The notes beneath the pieces were generated by a model. It saw only the letters and a program-made list of their open reading frames with translations, ran no database searches and was not told where the DNA came from. Below, one piece after another: positions 13,068-15,532 of a DNA stretch of 15,532 nt (its first letter is position 1; each line of letters opens with the position of its first letter). The stretch lies in the NCBI GenBank assembly GCA_040380145.1, contig JBEIJQ010000073.1, positions 1 to 15,532 on the forward strand. Reading direction: 5' to 3'. This DNA is from JBEIJQ01 sp040380145 (lineage in GTDB: Bacteria > Bacteroidota > Bacteroidia > Chitinophagales > Saprospiraceae). The translations under genes and the position numbers were made by a program.

Positions 13068-14225
13068 TCATTTGGGCGCTTTGTACAGCATGTACAGGGC
13101 GATGGCCGTAAAAAACAAGTTGGGGACCCAAACGCCCAAGAGAGGAGGAAGCCCGCCTTGAATGGCAAAGGTAGCAGCAAATTTGGTCAAAACAATGTAC
13201 AGGCCCGCAAGAGCGACGCCGATGAACAATTGTATGCCGATGCCGCCGCGCACTTTGCGGGAAGCGACGGCCACGCCGATCAGGGTCAGTACGAGGATGG
13301 AATAGGCTTCGCTGGTGCGCCGGAACCGCTCCACTTCGAATTCTTTGGCGGGGTTGTTGCCCCGGCGGCGCTCTTCTTCGATGAAACGGCGCAGTTCTGG
13401 CGAGGTCATCGTTTCGCGCAGGTTGTCGCGCCGTATGAAATCCTGGGGCAGGAATCCCATGGCGGTGTCCTTGCGCTCGCCGGTTTGCAGGCGTTCGTCG
13501 AGTCCGTCAAAGGTGCGCAGTTCCCAGTTGCGCAGCTCCCAACGGCCGGGTTGGCCGGGCATGGGCTTGATCAAGACGGCGCTGAGCTTGGATTTCATTT
13601 TCTGTCCCTCATAGCGCACGAGAGTGAACCCTCGGCCGCTGCTGTCCACCACGCTGAAATTTTTCAGGAAAATTTCTTCCTCTGTCGAAAGGTTCATGTG
13701 GATGTTGTCCATCCGGCTCTCGAAGTTGTTTTTCCAGATGTAGGTGTTTTCGAAGCGGACCCGTTTTTTGTTGCCGTTCGGGATCCAATAGTTGCCGGCC
13801 GACCAGAGGAGCGTGGACAGGATTCCACCGCCGACGAGGTAGGGCACCAATAGGCGGTAAAAGTTCACGCCGTTGCCGATCATGGCGATGAACTCGCTGC
13901 GGTTGGCCAGTCGGGAGGTGAAAAAAATGACGGAGATGAGGGCAAAAAGCGGCCACAAAAGGCCGTTTATGTACGGGACGAAGTTGATGTAATAATCCCA
14001 GATGATCTCGCTCCAAGTGGCTTCGCGCTCGAGCATGTCGTCCAACTTTTCACTGAAATCCACCGCAATGGCGATCAACGAAAAGATGATGCACACGAAA
14101 AAAAAGGTGGAGAGGTACGCCCGCAGGATGTACCTGTCCAAGATCTTGGGCCGCCAATCAAGGGATCGGCCCGTTTCAGTCGGATGTGGCTTCAAGCCGT
14201 TCGGGCCTTGTCGATGACCGTGCAC
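13068..14225 (-). CDS. LptF/LptG-family lipopolysaccharide export permease
   Basis: The product is up to 385 residues and has the YjgP/YjgQ layout. Three membrane helices (about 37-56, 83-104 and 124-142) open with the family-typical LDRYILRAYLSTF. A periplasmic beta-jellyroll domain spans about 145-300, and three more helices fill the last 80 residues. Such permeases pair with the LptB ATPase to lift LPS from the inner membrane onto the periplasmic bridge. Whether this copy is LptF or LptG cannot be decided here, and no partner permease or lptB is in the window. The start is unresolved: GTG 14225 is the longest option and overlaps adk by 34 bases. TTG 14195 overlaps the adk stop as TTGA, a typical coupling arrangement. 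TTG 14141 starts right at the conserved DRYILR. It sits between adk and the small membrane gene in an apparent operon. Confidence 0.93.
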   Translation of the reverse strand: MHGHRQGPNGLKPHPTETGRSLDWRPKILDRYILRAYLSTFFFVCIIFSLIAIAVDFSEKLDDMLEREATWSEIIWDYYINFVPYINGLLWPLFALISVIFFTSRLANRSEFIAMIGNGVNFYRLLVPYLVGGGILSTLLWSAGNYWIPNGNKKRVRFENTYIWKNNFESRMDNIHMNLSTEEEIFLKNFSVVDSSGRGFTLVRYEGQKMKSKLSAVLIKPMPGQPGRWELRNWELRTFDGLDERLQTGERKDTAMGFLPQDFIRRDNLRETMTSPELRRFIEEERRRGNNPAKEFEVERFRRTSEAYSILVLTLIGVAVASRKVRGGIGIQLFIGVALAGLYIVLTKFAATFAIQGGLPPLLGVWVPNLFFTAIALYMLYKAPK

Positions 14226-14773
14226 AACCGTTGGAAGACATCGGTGATCTCTCCCACGCCGTCCACCGAGAAGGAGCGTCCGGAGGCTGCGTAGTGGTCG
14301 GCCACTTGGGAAGTCTCGCGTTGGTACACGGCCATGCGGTTGCGGATGATGCTTTCGTCTTTGTCGTCGGCTCGGCCCGAAGTTTCGCCGCGCAGGAGGA
14401 TGCGCTTGACGATCTCGTCGCCGGGCACATCCAGGGCGATCAGCGCGGAAATGCTGCTGCCCAATTCGCCCAACAGGCGGTCCAGCGCTTCGGCTTGGGG
14501 GATCGTGCGGGGGAAACCGTCGAAGATGAACCCTTTGGCGTCGGGGTTGGCGACGACCTTGTTGCGCAACATGCCGATGGTCACTTCGTCCGGAACCAGT
14601 TCGCCTTTGGCGATGTATTCTTTTGCTTTTAGGCCGAGCGGGGTATCCGCCTTCATTTCGGCCCGAAAGAGGTCACCGGTGGAAATGTGCACCAACCCGT
14701 ACCGATCCACGAGGCTGGTGGCCTGTGTCCCCTTGCCGCTGCCCGGCTGTCCAAATAAAATAATGTTCAACAT
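14192..14773 (-). CDS. adk: Adenylate kinase
   Basis: A 193-residue enzyme catalysing ATP + AMP = 2 ADP in the cytoplasm, central to adenine nucleotide balance. Visible motifs are the P-loop GQPGSGKGT (8-16), the AMP-binding STGDLFR (31-37), KGELVPDE (56-63), FDGFPRT (84-90) and the arginines of RGETSGRADD and SIIRNRM (about 128-147). The LID region is of the short type, with no four-cysteine zinc site. The length is normal for short-LID enzymes. The ATG at 14773 is directly followed by the nucleotide-binding strand LNIILFG. It appears to be first in the operon: the permease start overlaps its stop. A promoter candidate lies about 95 bases upstream, with a terminator-like hairpin between. Confidence 0.98.
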   Translation of the reverse strand: MLNIILFGQPGSGKGTQATSLVDRYGLVHISTGDLFRAEMKADTPLGLKAKEYIAKGELVPDEVTIGMLRNKVVANPDAKGFIFDGFPRTIPQAEALDRLLGELGSSISALIALDVPGDEIVKRILLRGETSGRADDKDESIIRNRMAVYQRETSQVADHYAASGRSFSVDGVGEITDVFQRLCTVIDKARTA

Positions 14774-14821
14774 GGGTGTTTCGGAATTTTAATATGTGCA
14801 GGCGCAATAATTTTAGGGTCG

Positions 14822-14856
14822 AAAAAAAGGGGGCTGCAAGTGCCGAAGTCCCCCCC
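14822..14856 (-). promoter_or_regulatory. Terminator-like hairpin in the adk leader (candidate attenuator)
   Basis: On the minus strand a run of seven G (14856-14850) can pair with CCCCC (14833-14829), and this is followed immediately by seven U (14828-14822). The shape is that of a Rho-independent terminator, though the loop is long (about 16 bases). Both neighbouring genes point away from this region, so no upstream gene needs ending here. It lies between the predicted adk promoter and the ATG. Confidence 0.4.
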
Positions 14857-14867
14857 TATCGACACCG

Positions 14868-14898
14868 CAAAATTAGAAGGCCACGGCTTCAAAACAAA
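14868..14898 (-). promoter_or_regulatory. Predicted Bacteroidota-type promoter for adk
   Basis: On the minus strand TTTG (14898-14895) is followed after 19 bases by TAATTTTG (14875-14868), a perfect TAnnTTTG -7 box with a -33 TTTG at the usual distance. The inverted repeat CAAAAC / GTTTTG (14890-14895 and 14904-14909, with eight A between) overlaps the -33 box. Confidence 0.5.
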
Positions 14899-14994
14899 AA
14901 AAAGTTTTGCGATCAAGGCAAATCGCGCGCCGCGAGCCTTGAACGGCGTATTTTTACCGCCTCGCAAATTTTTTCCCCAATAAAGTCCGGTACC

Positions 14995-15532
14995 GTGAAC
15001 CCGATCCCAACCGTGATCCGCCTCGAAAAGGCCGTGGTGCGCCAACAAGGGCGCGCCGTGCTCGAACAAGTCGACCTCAGCGTTTTCGAAGGGGAGATGG
15101 TCTATCTGGTCGGAAAAACTGGCAGCGGCAAGAGCAGCCTCTTGAAAACCCTCTACGGAGATCTGCCACTGTTGGAAGGATCGGGGTCCGTCGCCGGTTT
15201 CGACCTTCGGAGCCTGAAGCCCGCCGAAGTGCCATTCCTGCGCAGGAAACTCGGCATCGTTTTCCAAGACTTCAATCTGCTCGGCGACCGCACTGCCGGC
15301 GAAAACCTCTTGTTCGTGCTCCGCGCCACGGGTTGGGAGGATCGGGAAAAAATGCGTGCCCGGGCCATGGAACTGCTCGGCCGCGTGGGGCTGGCCGAGG
15401 CCTTCGACCGCTTTCCGCACGAATTGTCCGGCGGTGAGCAGCAGCGGGTCGTGATCGCCCGCGCCCTGCTCAACGAGCCCAAAATCATCCTCGCCGACGA
15501 ACCCACCGGCCATTTGGATCCCGACACCTCGG
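14995..15532 (+). CDS. ftsE: Cell-division ABC transporter ATPase FtsE (partial, 3' end missing)
   Basis: The first 179 codons are visible, of roughly 220-230 expected. Motifs are a Walker A GKTGSGKS (40-47), the Q-loop VFQDFNLL (89-96), the FtsE-like stretch DRTAGENLLFVLRATGW (98-114), the ABC signature LSGGEQQR (144-151), Walker B IILADEPTG (164-172) and the D-loop start HLDP (173-176). FtsE with the membrane protein FtsX forms the complex that couples division to activation of cell-wall hydrolases. The LRRKLGIVFQDF block and the tight match around the Q-loop favour FtsE over LolD-type relatives. The usual GNLDP reads GHLDP here, a mild change. The start is GTG 14995; GTG 15013 is an alternative, and no ATG fits. 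It is transcribed away from adk; ftsX is not in the window. Confidence 0.92.
   Translation, partial: MNPIPTVIRLEKAVVRQQGRAVLEQVDLSVFEGEMVYLVGKTGSGKSSLLKTLYGDLPLLEGSGSVAGFDLRSLKPAEVPFLRRKLGIVFQDFNLLGDRTAGENLLFVLRATGWEDREKMRARAMELLGRVGLAEAFDRFPHELSGGEQQRVVIARALLNEPKIILADEPTGHLDPDTS

Noticed and set aside
13158..14632. Plus-strand frames opposite the permease and adk (13158-13853, 14186-14632)
   Set aside because: Both opposite-strand genes are well-supported families; the frames show no domain and no leader.
14945..14961. GGCG...CGCC inverted pair before ftsE as an operator or hairpin
   Set aside because: Only four bases pair and the flanking positions mismatch, which is within chance expectation.
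14767..15513. Minus-strand 248-codon frame opposite ftsE
   Set aside because: The plus strand carries intact Walker A, signature and Walker B motifs starting from GTG 14995, so the minus frame is a shadow.

Overview
The window looks like a chromosomal segment from a fairly GC-rich member of the Bacteroidota. The basis is a giant secreted protein ending in a type B (CHU_C / gliding-motility type) type IX secretion sorting domain, SprB-like repeats, a Bacteroidota-restricted protein often filed as 'asparagine synthetase B', Bacteroidota-style promoter boxes (TAnnTTTG) and an almost complete lack of Shine-Dalgarno sequences. A Saprospiria- or Cytophagia-like host is a guess; family cannot be fixed from this sequence alone.

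Layout. (1) 1-3270, plus strand: possible tail of an upstream gene, then an exported protein of the Bacteroidota 'asparagine synthetase B' type (193-1482), a predicted outer-membrane beta-barrel protein four bases later (1487-2335), and lipoyl synthase lipA (2383-3270). (2) 3312-3344: a strong two-way terminator between convergent genes. (3) 3363-12287, minus strand: one 2974-residue secreted surface protein filling more than half the window. (4) 12288-12594: the AT-rich promoter region of the giant gene plus the terminator of the next unit. (5) 12595-14773, minus strand: adk, an LptF/LptG-family permease and a small four-helix membrane protein, apparently one operon. (6) 14774-14994: divergent intergenic region with a likely adk promoter and a terminator-like hairpin in the adk leader. 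(7) 14995-15532, plus strand: the first 179 codons of ftsE, cut by the window edge.

The giant protein is the accessory element; its neighbours are mostly housekeeping genes. It has a signal peptide, 19 Ig/SprB-like repeats of about 70 residues and the sorting domain. In the first 13 repeats there is strict alternation: every odd repeat carries a large second domain inserted at one fixed position, and every even repeat is plain. Two insert types occur, A (186 residues, three copies, nidogen-like look) and B (217-218 residues, four copies, glutamine-amidotransferase-like look), in the order A B A B B B A. A 701-residue block is tandemly duplicated. After the signal peptide the protein has no lysine at all. 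Its role is not known; cell-surface adhesion or matrix formation is the natural inference.

The giant gene is bounded by terminators on both sides and has its own promoter-like box, so it appears to be an independent single-gene unit between core loci.
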